Assembly (NCBI GenBank): GCA_011033025.1
Contig: WFMF01000281.1
Span: 165,213 to 229,212, forward strand
Reading direction: 5' to 3'
From: Beroe forskalii
Taxonomy: Eukaryota > Ctenophora > Nuda > Beroida > Beroidae
DNA length: 64,000 nucleotides
The translations under genes were made by a program, and so were the position numbers. Below are positions 23,697-34,428 of the stretch, piece by piece. Position 1 is the first letter of the stretch. Each line of letters starts with the position of its first letter. A model generated the notes under the pieces. That model saw only the letters and a program-made list of their open reading frames with translations. It did no database searches and was not told the origin of the DNA.

Positions 23697-25110
23697 TACT
23701 TTCTAACTTCTCCTAACGTCCTCTAACTTTCTTTAATTTATTCTAACGCATTCTACAAGTAGAAAGGAGTTAAAATGAGTTAGAAGAAGTTAAAAAGTTA
23801 GAAGGAGCTTGAAAAGTTAGAAGAAGTTAAAAGAGGATAGAAGTTGAAATAAGTTAGAAGTTAAAAGAAGTTAGAAGAAGTCAGAAGAAGATCGACGGAG
23901 TAAGAATGAGTTAGAAGAATTTAGAAGAAGTTAGAAGAAGATAGAAGAAGATAGAAGAAGTTAGAAGAGGTTAAAAAGTTAGAAGTAAGAAGTTAGAAGA
24001 AGTTAGAAAAAAGTTAGACGAAGTTAGAAGTACGTTAGAAGAAGTTAGAAGAAGTTAGAAGTAAGAAGTTAGAAGAAGTTAGAAAAAAGTTAGACGAAGT
24101 TAGAAGTACGTTAGAAGAAGTTAGAAGAAGTTAGCTGAAGTAAAAAGTTAGAAGAAGTTAGAAGAAATCAAGAAGAAGTCATAAAGAAGTTAGAAGAAGT
24201 TAGAAGAAGTTAGAAGAAGTTGGAAGACGTTAGAAGGAGTTAGAGGAAGTTAGAAGAAGTTAGAAGAAGTTAGAAGAAGTTAGAAGAAGTTAGAAGAAGT
24301 TAGAAGAAGTTAGAAGAAGTTAGAAGAAGTTAGAAGAAGTTAGAAGAAGTTAGAAGAAGTTAGAAGAAGTTAGAAGAAGTTAGAAGAAGTTAGAAGAAGT
24401 TAGAAGAAGTTAGAATAGTTAGAAGAAGTTAGAAGAAGTTAGAAGAAATCAAGAAGAAGTCATAAAGAAGTTAGAAGAAGTTAGAAGAAGTTAGAAGAAG
24501 TTGGAAGACGTTAGAAGGAGTTAGAGGAAGTTAGAAGAAGTTAGAAGAAGTTAGAAGAAGTTAGAAGAAGTTAGAAGAAGTTAGAAGAAGTTAGAAGTTA
24601 GAAGAAGTTAGAAGAAGTTAGAAGAAGTTAGAAGAAGTTAGAAGAAGTTAGAAGAAGTTAGAAGAAGTTAGAAGAAGTTAGAAGAAGTTAGAAGAAGTTA
24701 GAAGAAGTTAGAAGAAGTTAGAAGAAGTTAGAAGAAGTTAGAAGAAGTTAGAAGAAGTTAGAAGAAGTTAGAAGAAGTTAGAAGAAATTACAAGAAATTA
24801 CAAGAAGTTACAAGAAGTTACAAGAAGTTACAAGAAGTTACAAGAAGTTACAAGAAGTTACAAGAAGTTAGAAGTTGGAAAAAGTAAGAAAAAGTTAGAA
24901 AAAGTTAGAAAAAGTTAGAAAAAGTTAGAAAAAGTTAGAAGTAAGAAATTAGAAGAAGTTAGGAAAATTAGAAGAAGTTAGAGGAAGTTAGAAGAAGTTA
25001 GAAGAAGTTAGAAGACGTTAGAGGGAGTTAAAGGAAGTTAGAAGAAGTTAGAAATTCTTTAAACTTCTAACTACTCCTAATTTCTAACTACTTAGGAGTA
25101 GTTAGAATTC
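23697..25110. repeat. 10-bp purine-rich array (GTTAGAAGAA) with inverted flanks
   Basis: From 23757 to 25052 the plus strand is mostly repeated GTTAGAAGAA with sub-arrays of TTACAAGAAG and GTTAGAAAAA. A larger block (about 24170-24260) recurs near 24440-24540. Immediately outside, the strand polarity flips: TTCTAACTTCTCCTAAC at 23700-23720 and CTTCTAACTACTCC at 25065-25110, so the ends could pair with the array. No coding potential. Confidence 0.8.
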
Positions 25111-25825
25111 TAACTACTCCTCACGTAGGGGCTGTGATTTCACAGCACTATCCCCCTACTCCCCTAGACTGCAGTATCCCTGAGTAAATGTGACGTAGGC
25201 AAAGGAAGTGTTGATTAGAACAGCCTTTCATAGTAAGGCTTCTCCCTGACTCGTATTGACTACTGCACATACATCGTGTTTCCTTTTACCTCGTTACTTT
25301 AGTGTTGCCATATACCTCTTAGGAGTGAGCATTGCTGTGAATCGCTCTGAAAACCCATCATCTTAGTCTATCTTCCAGACTCAGCGAGAGTTTGGATTTG
25401 TAGGTTCTCCTAATCTCTCTTAACCGCTTCATGTGTCATTGCTTTCGGCAACCTATGCTGCTCCCTCTGAGACATTGGTTTGCTACAGGCGCTGCCAACC
25501 TCACAGCTTTTTGACTTTTCACATTCCTTTGCAAATGTGACTTGTGAAACATTCCTTGTTCCTTGTAAAGTTTTACACAACAACTCCGTGAGCGTATTCT
25601 TCAGTGTTACTGGAGGCATGATTTCATCCCTCCCTCAATAGCCGACTTGTTGATAGCTTTGCCCAGCAGCTTTGCTATGATAAATTATTGTTAAAACCTA
25701 CGTTCGCTCACCATTTGTTAGCTGTTTTGACCCTTTTCCTTTCGAGGGAGGTGCTAGTTTTTGCTATACCGTGTAGTGTGTTTCACTGTGTGTGTGTTTC
25801 AGTGTGTTTGAGAATCTTATGCTTA
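25111..25825. other. No secure gene; weak small exon at its right edge
   Basis: A possible 32-nt exon at 25803-25834 lies between GTGTTTCAG and CAAG|GTACCA; its right edge is the seed of the following array. No other support was seen. A 69-residue minus-strand open frame at 25410-25619 has no recognisable domain. Confidence 0.2.
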
Positions 25826-26395
25826 CTTTGCAAGGTACCATGGTTACTTTGCATGGTAACCATGGTTACTTTGCATAGTACCATATTAACTTTGCATGGT
25901 ACCATGATTACTTTGCATGGTACCATGGTTACTTTGCATGGTACCATGGTTACTTTGCATGGTACCATGGTTACTTTGCATGGTACCATGGTTACTTTGC
26001 ATGGTGTCATGGTTACTTTGCATGGTACCATGGTTACTTTGCATGGTACCATGGTTACTTTGCATGGTACCATGGTTACTTTGCATGGTACCATAGTTAC
26101 TTTGCATGGTATCATGGTTACTTTGCATGGTATCCAGGTACAATGGTTACTTTGCATGGTACCATGGTTGCTTCGCATGGTACCATGGTACTTTGCATGG
26201 TACCATGGTTACTTTGCATGGTACCATGGTTACTTTGCATGGTACCATGGTACTTTGCATGGTACCATGGTTACTTTGCATGGTACCATGTTAACTTTGC
26301 ATGGTACCATGGTAACTTTGCATGGTACCATGGTAACTTTGCATGGTACCATGGTAACTTTGCATGGTACCATGGTAACTTTGCATGGTACTGCG
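25826..26395. repeat. 21-bp minisatellite around TTTGCATG|GTACCATGG
   Basis: About 27 units that alternate ACTTTGCATGGTACCATGG with a few spacer bases. The first unit reads CTTTGCAAG|GTACC, like an exon end plus donor. Open frames run on both strands because the unit is seven codons. The array decays into ACTGCGTATAATACC variants to 26500. Confidence 0.85.
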
Positions 26396-26565
26396 TATAA
26401 TACCATGGTGATATCATTGTTACTGCGTATGATACCAGGGTGACACCATTGTTACTGCGTATAATACCATGTTGACACTATGGTAACTGCGTATGGCTTC
26501 AATGCAGTGCGCATGGTACAGTACTCAATGATTTTACAATTTCAACTAAACTTGCACGAGTTTAG

Positions 26566-27239
26566 ATCTGACACCATGGTATCTGGTATGAGTGACACCA
26601 TGGTATCTGGTATGAGTTTAGAACTGACACCATGGTATCTGGTATGAGTTTATAACTGACACCATGGTATCTGGTATGAGTGACACCATGGTATCTGGTA
26701 TGAGTTTAGAATTGACACCATGGTATCTGGTATGAGTGACACCATGGTATCTGGTATGAGCAACACCATGGTATCTGGTATGAGTGACACCATGGTATCT
26801 GGTATGAGTGACACCATGGTATCTGGTATGAGTGACACCATGGTATCTGGTATGAGCAACACCATGGTATCTGGTATGAGTGACACCATGGTATCTGGTA
26901 TGAGTGACACCATGGTATCTGGTATGAGTGACACCATGGTATCTGGTATGAGTGACACCATGGTATCTGGTATGAGTGACACCATGGTATCTGATATGAG
27001 TAACACCATGGTATCTGGTATGAGTAACACCATGGTATCTGGGATGAGCAACACCATGGTATCTGGTATGAGTGACACCATGGTATCTGGTATGAGTGAC
27101 ACCATGGTATCTGGTATGAGTGACACCATGGTATCTGGTATGAGTAACACCATGGTATCTGGTATGAGCAACACCATGGTATCTGGTATGAGTGACACCA
27201 TGGTATCTGATATGAGTAACACCATGGTATCTGGTATGA
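26566..27239. repeat. 24-bp minisatellite (ACACCATGGTATCTGGTATG core)
   Basis: About 28 units, with AGTG/AGCA/AGTA differences at the end of each. All frames stay open (8 codons per unit), which explains the long MVSGMSDT-type frames on both strands. The array ends about 35 bases before the acceptor of exon 27277-27390. Confidence 0.85.
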
Positions 27240-27276
27240 CACCCCGTTGAGGCATGACTATTGGTAACCACTGCAG

Positions 27277-27390
27277 CGCTACTCTCTGATGGAAGGAGGG
27301 AGGTGCAAGATAAAAGCCGCCAAAGCGGCGGCAGGCCAGCCAGGTGGCAGGCGCTTCAGCAGGATTTCCCAGGCCCCTAACGCCGCTATG
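27277..27390 (+). CDS. Coiled-coil protein, upstream exon
   Basis: 114 nt, phase 0 on both sides: the acceptor CCACTGCAG, then RYSLMEGGRCKIKAAKAAAG, QPGGRRFSRISQAPNAAM, and the donor CTATG|GTAAGTGAG. The ATG at 27289 could be the true start instead of an upstream exon. The basic, alanine-rich sequence has no recognised domain. The last 18-20 bases and the donor are the unit of the 2.9-kb array that follows. The next exon in phase is 30622-30718. Confidence 0.45.
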
Positions 27391-30255
27391 GTAAGTGAGT
27401 TAGTGACCTTGGCCCCTAACGCCGCTATGGTAAGTGAGTTAGTGACCCTGGCCCCTAACACCGCTATGGTAAGTGAGTTAGTGACCTTGGCCCCTAACGC
27501 CGCTATGGTAAGTGAGTTAGCGACCCTGGCCCCTAACGCAGCTATGGTTAGTGAGTTAGTGACCCTGGCCCCTAACGCCGCTATGGTTAGTAAGCTAGTA
27601 ATGACCCCGGCCCCTAACGCCGCTATGGTTAGTAAGCTAGTAATGACCCTGGCCCCTAACGCCGCTATGGTAAGTGAGTTAGTGACCCTGGCCCCCTAAC
27701 GCCGCTATGGTAAGTGAGTTAGTGACCCTGGCCCCTAACGCCGCTATGGTAAGTGAGTTAGTGACCCTGGCCCCTAACGCCGCTATGGTTAGTGAGTTAG
27801 TAATGACCCTGGCCCCCTAACGCCGCTATGGTTAGTGAGTTAGTGACCCTGGCCCCTAACGCCGCTATGGTAAGTGAGTTAGCGACCCTGGCCCCTAACG
27901 CCGCTATGGTTAGTGAGTTAGTGACCCTGGCCCCTAACGCCGCTATGGTAAGTGAGTTAGTGACCCTGGCCCCTAACGCCGCTATGGTAAGCTAGTAATG
28001 ACCCTGGCCCCTAACGCCGCTATGGTAAGTGAGTTAGTGACCCTGGCCCCTAACGCCGCTATGGTAAGTGAGTTAGTGACCCTGGCCCCTAACGCCGCTA
28101 TGGTAAGTGAGTTAGTGACCCTGGCCCCTAACGCCGCTATGGTAAGTGAGTTAGTGACCCTGGCCCCTAACGCCGCTATGGTTAGTGAGTTAGTGACCCT
28201 GGCCCCTAACGCCGCTATGGTTAGTGAGTTAGTGACCCTGGCCCCTAACACCGCTATGGTAAGTGAGTTAGTGACCCTGGCCCCTAACGCCGCTATGGTT
28301 AGTAAGCTAGTAATGACCCTGGCCCCTAACGCCGCTATGGTAAGTGAGTTAGTGACCCTGGCCCCTAACGCCGCTATGGTAAGTGAGTTAGTGACCCTGG
28401 CCCCTAACGCCGCTATGGTTAGTGAGTTAGTGACCCTGGCCCCTAACGCCGCTATGGTTGGTGAGTTAGTGACCCTGGCCCCTAACGCCGCTATGGTTAG
28501 TGAGTTGGTAATGACCCTGGCCCCTAACGCCGCTATGGTTAGTGAGTTAGTGACCCTGGCCCCCAACGCCGCTATGGTTAGTGAGTTAGTGACCCTGGCC
28601 CCTAACGCCGCTATGGTAAGTGAGTTAGTGACCCTGGCCCCTAACGCCGCTATGGTAAGTGAGTTAGTGACCCTGGCCCCCTAACGCCGCTATGGTTAGT
28701 GAGTTAGTGACCCTGGCCCCTAACGCCGCTATGGTTAGTGAGTTAGTGACCCTGGCCCCTAACGCCGCTATGGTAAGCTAGTAATGACCCTGGCCCCTAA
28801 CGCCGCTATGGTTAGTGAGTTAGTGACCCTGGCCCCTAACGCCGCTATGGTTAGTGTGTTAGTGACCCTGGCCCCTAACGCCGCTATGGTTAGTGAGTTA
28901 GTGACCCAGGCCCCTAACGCCGCTATGGTAAGCTAGTAATGACCCTGGCCCCCTAACGCCGCCATGGTAAGCTAGTAATGACCCTGGCCCCCTAACGCCG
29001 CTATGGTAAGTGAGTTAGTGACCCTGGCCCCTAACGCCGCTATGGTTAGTGAGTTAGTGACCCTGGCCCCTAACGCCGCTATGGTAAGTGAGTTAGCGAC
29101 CCTGGCCCCTAACGCCGCTATGGTAAGTGAGTTGGTAATGACCCTGGCCCCTAACGCCGCTATGGTGAGTTAGTGACCCTGGCCCCCTAACGCCGCTATG
29201 GTTAGTGAGTTAGTGACCCTGGCCCCTAACGCCGCTATGGTAAGTGAGTTAGTGACCCTGGCCCCTAACGCCGCTATGGTAAGTGAGTTAGTAATGACCC
29301 TGGCCCCTAACGCCGCTATGGTTAGTGAGTTAGTGACCCTGGCCCCTAACGCCGCTATGGTTAGTGAGTTAGTGACCCTGGCCCTAACGCCGCTATGGTG
29401 GGTGAGTTAGTGACCCTGGCCCCTAACGCCGCTATGGTAAGTGAGTTAGTGACCCTGGCCCCTAACGCCGCTATGGTTAGTAAGCTAGTAATGACCTTGG
29501 CCCCTAACCCCGCTATGGTTAGTAAGCTAGTAATGACACAGGCCCCTAACGCCGCTATGGTAAGTGAGTTAGTGACCCTGGCCCCTAACGCCTGGCCCCT
29601 AACGCCGCTATGGTAAGTAATGACCCTGGCCCCCTAACGCCGCTATGGTTAGTGAGTTAGTGACCCTGGCCCCTAACGCCGCTATGGTTAGTGAGTTAGT
29701 GACCCTGGCCCCTAACGCCGCTATGGTAAGTGAGTTAGTGACCCTGGCCCCTAACGCCGCTATGGTTAGTGAGTTAGTGACCCTGGCCCCCTAACGCCGC
29801 TATGGTAAGTGAGTTAGTGACCCTGGCCCCTAACGCCGCTATGGTTAGTGAGTTAGTGACCCTGGCCCCCTAACGCCGCTATGGTTAGTGAGTTAGTGAC
29901 CCTGGCCCCTAACGCCGCTATGGTAAGTGAGTTAGTGACACAGGCCCCTAACGCCGCTATGGTAAGTGAGTTAGTGACCCTGGCCCCCTAACGCCGCTAT
30001 GGTAAGTGAGTTAGTGACCCTGGCCCCCTAACGCCGCTATGGTAAGCTAGTAATGACCCTGGCCCCTAACGCCGCTATGGTAAGTGAGTTAGTGACCCTG
30101 GCCCCCTAACACCGCTATGGTTAGTGAGTTAGTGGCCCTGGCCCCCTAACGCCGTTATGGTAAGCTAGTAATGACCCTGGCCCCTAACGCCGCTATGGTT
30201 AGTGAGTTAGTGACCCTGGCCCCTAACGCCGCTATGGTTAGTGAGTTAGTGACCC
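27391..30255. repeat. 36-bp minisatellite made of an exon end plus its donor
   Basis: About 80 units. Each holds GCCCCTAACGCCGCTATG, the 3' end of exon 27277-27390, followed by GTAAGTGAG or GTTAGTGAG and TTAGTGACCCTG. Variants include TAAGCTAGTAATGACC, which is a shorter unit, and an extra C. The unit is twelve codons, so a SELVTLAPNAAMV frame stays open for up to 228 codons in both directions. It fills almost the whole intron between 27390 and 30622. Confidence 0.95.
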
Positions 30256-30621
30256 ATATCTACCTGATCAGTACACCCGGTGACTGCCACTCACGAGCAT
30301 GTCATAAAGTGGACGGCCTACTGCCTGTCAGAGTGCCAGAGTGTCAGAAGGCCTCGCTGACGGAGCTCATTTTCACTGCCAACCAGCCAACATGAATTAC
30401 TCATACTATATACCACTATTATTTTATATCATTAGTTTTACTTTTATGTTATATTACCTATATAAATATTTTGACATCATTTGACATAAAATAGTAAAAT
30501 GTAACGGCATTACTAAGTTATATCCTGTATTTACATCGTAAGTCAACACCTTGTGTTAACTTGGTCGTCATCAGCTGAATTAGCAACCACGTCACTCCTA
30601 CCCACGTCACTCCTACCTCAG
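30256..30621 (+). other. Remainder of the intron after the 36-bp array
   Basis: A possible acceptor at about 30270 (ACCTGATCAG) is followed by 40 open codons ending at 30395, which I cannot assign. Then AT-rich DNA leads to the acceptor of the next exon, where ACGTCACTCCTACC occurs twice in tandem just before CTCAG. Confidence 0.3.
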
Positions 30622-30718
30622 GCAATGCACGCTGCTGACAACGACGACTTTGTCACAATCGCAAGGCACAAACTCTTGCGGAGGAAAAGCTTAAAAGTCA
30701 TCGTACCTCCGGAAGTGG
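30622..30718 (+). CDS. Coiled-coil protein, exon (AMHAADNDDFV...)
   Basis: 97 nt, phase 0 to phase 1. It encodes AMHAADNDDFVTIARHKLL followed by RRKSLKVIVPPEV. The acceptor is CCTACCTCAG and the donor GAAGTGG|GTGAGTTG. It joins the next exon (V from G|TA, then KSIYEIRREAL) without breaking frame. No known domain is recognised. Confidence 0.6.
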
Positions 30719-30860
30719 GTGAGTTGATCCACCTCAGAAGTAGGTGAGTTAGTCCACCTCAGAAGTAGGTGAGTTAGTCCACCTCAGAAGTAGGTGAGTT
30801 AGTCCACCTCAGAAGTAGGTGAGTTAGTCCACCTCAGAAGTAGGTGAGTTGATCCACCAA
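30719..30860. repeat. 25-bp donor-type array at the 5' end of an intron
   Basis: Between five and six units. Each combines CCACCTCAGAAGTAG with GTGAGTTAGT; compare the real junction CCTCCGGAAGTGG|GTGAGTTGAT. The unit therefore spans the exon/intron boundary and every copy recreates a donor. Confidence 0.85.
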
Positions 30861-31272
30861 ACCCCCCTCAGTAAGCCCCCCCCCCCCCGCTCAGTTAGTT
30901 CTTCCACCCCTCAGTAAGCCCACATCATACGAACCCACTGCCTCAGTAACCCTCCATCTAATCCTCCTCTCTCCATGAGCCCCCTTCAGTAACCCCATTC
31001 AATAAGCCCCCCTCTCAGTAATCCCCCATGCCTAAGTAAGCCCCCTCAGAAACCCCCTTCAATTAGCCCCCTAATATAAATCCTGCCCCTCAGTAAACTC
31101 CCTCATCTAAATCCCCCCTCATCTAATCCTCCTCCCCTCAGTAAGCCCCCCTCGCTCAGTAAGCCCCCCTCGCTCAGTAAGCCCCCCTCAGTAAGCCCCA
31201 CCCTCACCCCTCAGTAAACCCCCTCTCAGTAAGCCCCCCTCAGTAACCCCCTAATCCAATCCTCCCCCTCAG
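30861..31272. repeat. Acceptor-type array at the 3' end of the same intron
   Basis: About 25 irregular units of CCCCCTCAGTAAGCCCC. The real acceptor at the end is CCCCCTCAG|TAAAGAG, so the unit includes the pyrimidine tract, the AG and the first exon bases. A 14-base C run lies at about 30877. Confidence 0.8.
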
Positions 31273-31483
31273 TAAAGAGTATCTACGAGATCCGGAGGGA
31301 GGCGCTGGAGCACGTGGCTCAGCGCAGCGCTCAGGAGCTGGAGAAGGAGAGGAAGGAGCGGGAGGAGGAGCTGGCGGAGCTGAGGAGGAAACTCATGTTC
31401 CAGGACTGGGACAAGGCGCGCCAGAAGAGGGAGGACATTGAGAGGCTGCTCAGAGAGGAGGAGGAGAGGCTCGCTGCAGTCAA
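31273..31483 (+). CDS. Coiled-coil protein, exon (KSIYEIRREALEH...)
   Basis: 211 nt, phase 1 to phase 2. It encodes KSIYEIRREALEHVAQRSAQ, ELEKERKEREEELAELRRKL, MFQDWDKARQKREDIERLL and REEEERLAAVK. It is strongly charged and helical with heptad character, consistent with a coiled coil or single alpha-helix. The donor is GTCAA|GTGAGC. The minus-strand Leu/Pro frame here is a shadow. Confidence 0.8.
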
Positions 31484-31600
31484 GTGAGCAGCTGCTAGTA
31501 CTCACAACTCATTGTAGTTCACTAGTTCACATCAAGTGAGCAGCAAGTTCACAAGTTCACAATTCTTAGTACTCATTGAAGTTCTCATCAAGTGAGCAGC
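31484..31600. repeat. Incipient donor repeats
   Basis: TCAAGTGAGCAGC at the real donor (31480-31492) recurs at about 31533 and 31578, with CACAAGTTCACA fillers. Three diverged copies look like the earliest stage of the larger arrays. Confidence 0.55.
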
Positions 31601-31713
31601 TAGTTTACAACACTTATCATCAGATGTACAACTAGCTATTTACTACTTTACTATTGACATTATGCTGCTTACATTTGAACTTGTAGTTTGAAATAACCTC
31701 CTGAATTCCGCAG

Positions 31714-32074
31714 GGATGAAGAGGAGCGGAGGAGGAAGGAGCAAGTAAAGAGGGAGCGGGAAGCGAAGGAGGAGGCAGAGCGACTGCGGAGGGAGCAGGA
31801 GGAGAAGGAGAGACTAGAGAGGGAGGAGGCGGAGAGGCTCAGGAAGGAGCAGGAGGAAAGGGAGAGGTTAGAGAGGGAGGCGGAGGAGGAGAGGGAGAGG
31901 TTGGAGCGGGAGGCGGAGAAGGAGAGGAGGAGAATTGAGCGGGAAGCTGCCGAGAGAAGGGCTCTCCTAGAGAAGCAGCGGAGAGAGGCTGACGAGGAAA
32001 TGAAGAGGAAGAGGAGGGAGGATTATCAGAGAAAACTAGATGCGGTCATCAACGCTACCTCACAAAAGGACAGG
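31714..32074 (+). CDS. Coiled-coil protein, exon (Glu/Arg/Lys-rich rod)
   Basis: 361 nt, phase 2 to phase 0. It reads DEEERRRKEQVKREREAKEE and continues as about 85 residues of alternating E/R/K with leucine (ERLRREQEEKERLERE), then RRALLEKQRREADEEMKRKR and REDYQRKLDAVINATSQKDR. This suggests a long single alpha-helix or coiled coil, as in many cytoskeletal and ciliary proteins. Such sequences are low in complexity, so family assignment is unsafe. The acceptor is ATTCCGCAG and the donor GACAGG|GTAACT. Confidence 0.8.
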
Positions 32075-32273
32075 GTAACTACTTTACAAGAACATTCAAC
32101 ATCGTGCCTGCATGTCATATATACTGCACTACTACCGTCTTTCATCTGACCAAGATGCAACATCTTATCTTGAAATGCCTACCCTCCTGTGACATTAGCC
32201 TTTGCTTGCCGATTAGTATGAGTGTATCTTTGTCCCTGGATAGGTGATAACTGATTGCACCCGCTCCCCCCAG

Positions 32274-32375
32274 GAAAACGCACTGAGAGAGGTTGGCAAG
32301 CTGACCATCAACGACTTCAACAATCAGGAGGAGTGGGAAAAACACCAGAGGGAAGTGGGCCGGCTCAACATACTG
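32274..32375 (+). CDS. Coiled-coil protein, exon (ENALREVGKLTINDF...)
   Basis: 102 nt, phase 0 both sides: ENALREVGKLTINDFNNQ, EEWEKHQREVGRLNIL. The acceptor is CTCCCCCCAG and the donor ACATACTG|GTTAGA, a weak donor that is the seed of the 31-bp array. The next exon that fits in phase is 59849-59983, beyond 27 kb of other sequence. Confidence 0.75.
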
Positions 32376-33197
32376 GTTAGAATTTAGATAGCACTCTGGT
32401 GCACTGGTTAGAATTTAGATAGCACACTGGTATACTGGTTAGAATTTAGATAGCACACTGGTTTACTGGTTAGAATTAAGATAGCACACTGGTATACTGG
32501 TTAGAATTTAGATAGCACACTGGTTTACTGGTTAGAATTTAGATAGCACTCTGGTGCACTGGTTAGAATTTAGATAGCACACTGGTGTACTGGTTAGAAT
32601 TTAGATAGCACACTAGTACTGGTTAGAATTTAGATAGCACTCTGGTGCACTGGTTAGAATTTAGATAGCACACTGGTATACTGGTTAGAATTTAGATAGC
32701 ACACTGGTTTACTGGTTAGAATTTAGGTAGCACACTGGTATACTGGTTAGAATTTAGATAGCACACTGGTGTACTGGTTAGAATTTAGATAGCACACTGG
32801 TGTACTGGTTAGAATTTAGATAGCACTCTGTTATACTGGTTAGAATTTAGATAGCACACTGGTTTACTGGTTAGAATTTAGATAGCACACTGGTATACTG
32901 GTTAGAATTTAGATAGCACACTGGTGCACTGGTTAGAATTTAGATAGCACACTGGTGTACTGGTTAGAATTTAGATAGCACACTGGTGTACTGGTTAGAA
33001 TTTAGATAGCACTCTGGTATACTGGTTAGAATTTAGATAGCACACTAGTACTGGTTAGAATTTAGATAGCACACTAGTGTACTGGTTAGAATTTAGATAG
33101 CACACTAGTGTACTGGTTAGAATTTAGATAGCACACTGGTGTACTGGTTAGAATTTAGATAGCACACTGGTGTACTGGTTAAATTTAGATAGCACGA
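32376..33197. repeat. 31-bp donor-type array, first block
   Basis: About 27 units of GTTAGAATTTAGATAGCAC followed by ACTGGTGTACTG. The unit contains the real junction ATACTG|GTTAGAATTTAG. Sub-variants differ at GTATACTG, GTGCACTG and TTTACTG. The array stops abruptly at 33197 and an array of the same unit occupies 56869-59600. Confidence 0.9.
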
Positions 33198-34428
33198 GTG
33201 ATCCTGTTTTAGTCGGAGTTCGGACAGACGGCAGGTTCAGAATTTGATCCATTTCTTTCTATGATCTAATTTGAGGATGGCGCTTATGATTCACTTAAGT
33301 AAAGCACACAATGGTTTAGTAATTGAAAACATTTTAGATTTAGCTGTGAATTGATCGAATTCATTGAACAACGATGCTCTGTTCCATGTGTAACAGCAGC
33401 ATTTTGTGACTCCGTGGATTTGCCCCACTGGTCACACAAAATTTTACTTGAATGGAGGGCGCCGAGCAGCTTATGTTGGACTAATTCCACAACCATGCAT
33501 CAAATCTGGCAGTACCAGAGACGCAGGATCGAAACCAGGCCACACCCACTGGTGCTTCATTGAGACTTGATCCAATCGGGCAAGCAGGCACCCCATCCTC
33601 TGTGGAACCTCAACACACTTGCCTTGTTCAATATCGCGTTGGCACTGCCTGTCCTCCAGAGTCTCATCGCCACTTCCCCTTTGCAGCCTTAAAACTTCAT
33701 CCCACCGAAACTCCGGCCACCATCCACTTCTTATCATATTCCATAGGTAATCATGGCATTAATGCCATTCAGAGCAAATGCTAAGAATTTTGCATTTAAT
33801 GGCAATCTTCTCATCAAGTGATTATGCAGAAATATTAGCAATGAATCACCGTTACTACTAATCAATTAGGCTTGATGGGCCATGGTCGGGATTATCAAGA
33901 GTAATTTGACTTTATATATGCGATGACAAAAGGTGTCCTGATGACTTTTTGTAAATTTTTACCTCTTGTATCTCAAATGATTGCTTTAGCTGTTCAGTCT
34001 CTGGGTAATTTGAAATACATCCATATAATATAACGGGCGTTATGTTCTGTATTTCATTTGTTTTGAATCTCAGAGCCTGTTCTAGCTTCTTGTGAGTATA
34101 AGAGACAGCTAAGAACCTGCAAATTAAATTTCTATTATCGTCTCATAATCATGAAGCTTTTAGTTTCTATCGATATGATTTATACGGAGCCACTGCTGTG
34201 AGCTGTACAACTGTAGAATTTTCTGATTCATTACTTTGGTATTGCAGAGTGTAGTTTTCAATTTGTAAATCATCTGTATCAATCAGAATAGAAATTTCCA
34301 TGTCTGCACAACTACAATGAGAATTTTCAGTGAATACGCGTATTTTCTCAAAATCTAGTTTTCCGATCTGTTTGGTTAATTTGCGGCGCGGCGTAACGCC
34401 GCGCACGTACTCAAGAAAGCTTGGTCAG
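33198..34428. other. No gene recognised
   Basis: Unremarkable sequence between the array and the LINE flank. A GGTTTCGATCC word on the minus strand at about 33530 resembles a tRNA B box, but no A box or tRNA fold was found. GCGCGGCGTAACGCCGCGC (34385-34403) forms a strong hairpin. Confidence 0.35.

Noticed and set aside
25410-25619. 69-codon minus-strand open frame (MPPVTLKNTLTELL)
   Set aside because: No recognisable domain, splice context or repeat copy; could be chance.
26618-27271. Frames of up to 217 codons on both strands
   Set aside because: 24-bp repeat, eight codons per unit; no independent evidence of translation.
31269-31505. Leu/Pro-rich minus-strand frame
   Set aside because: Antisense of the Glu/Arg-rich coiled-coil exon, whose splice phases fit on the plus strand.
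33470-33740. tRNA-derived SINE or tRNA gene on the minus strand
   Set aside because: Only a B-box-like GGTTTCGATCC was seen; no A box at proper spacing, no cloverleaf and no repeated copy.
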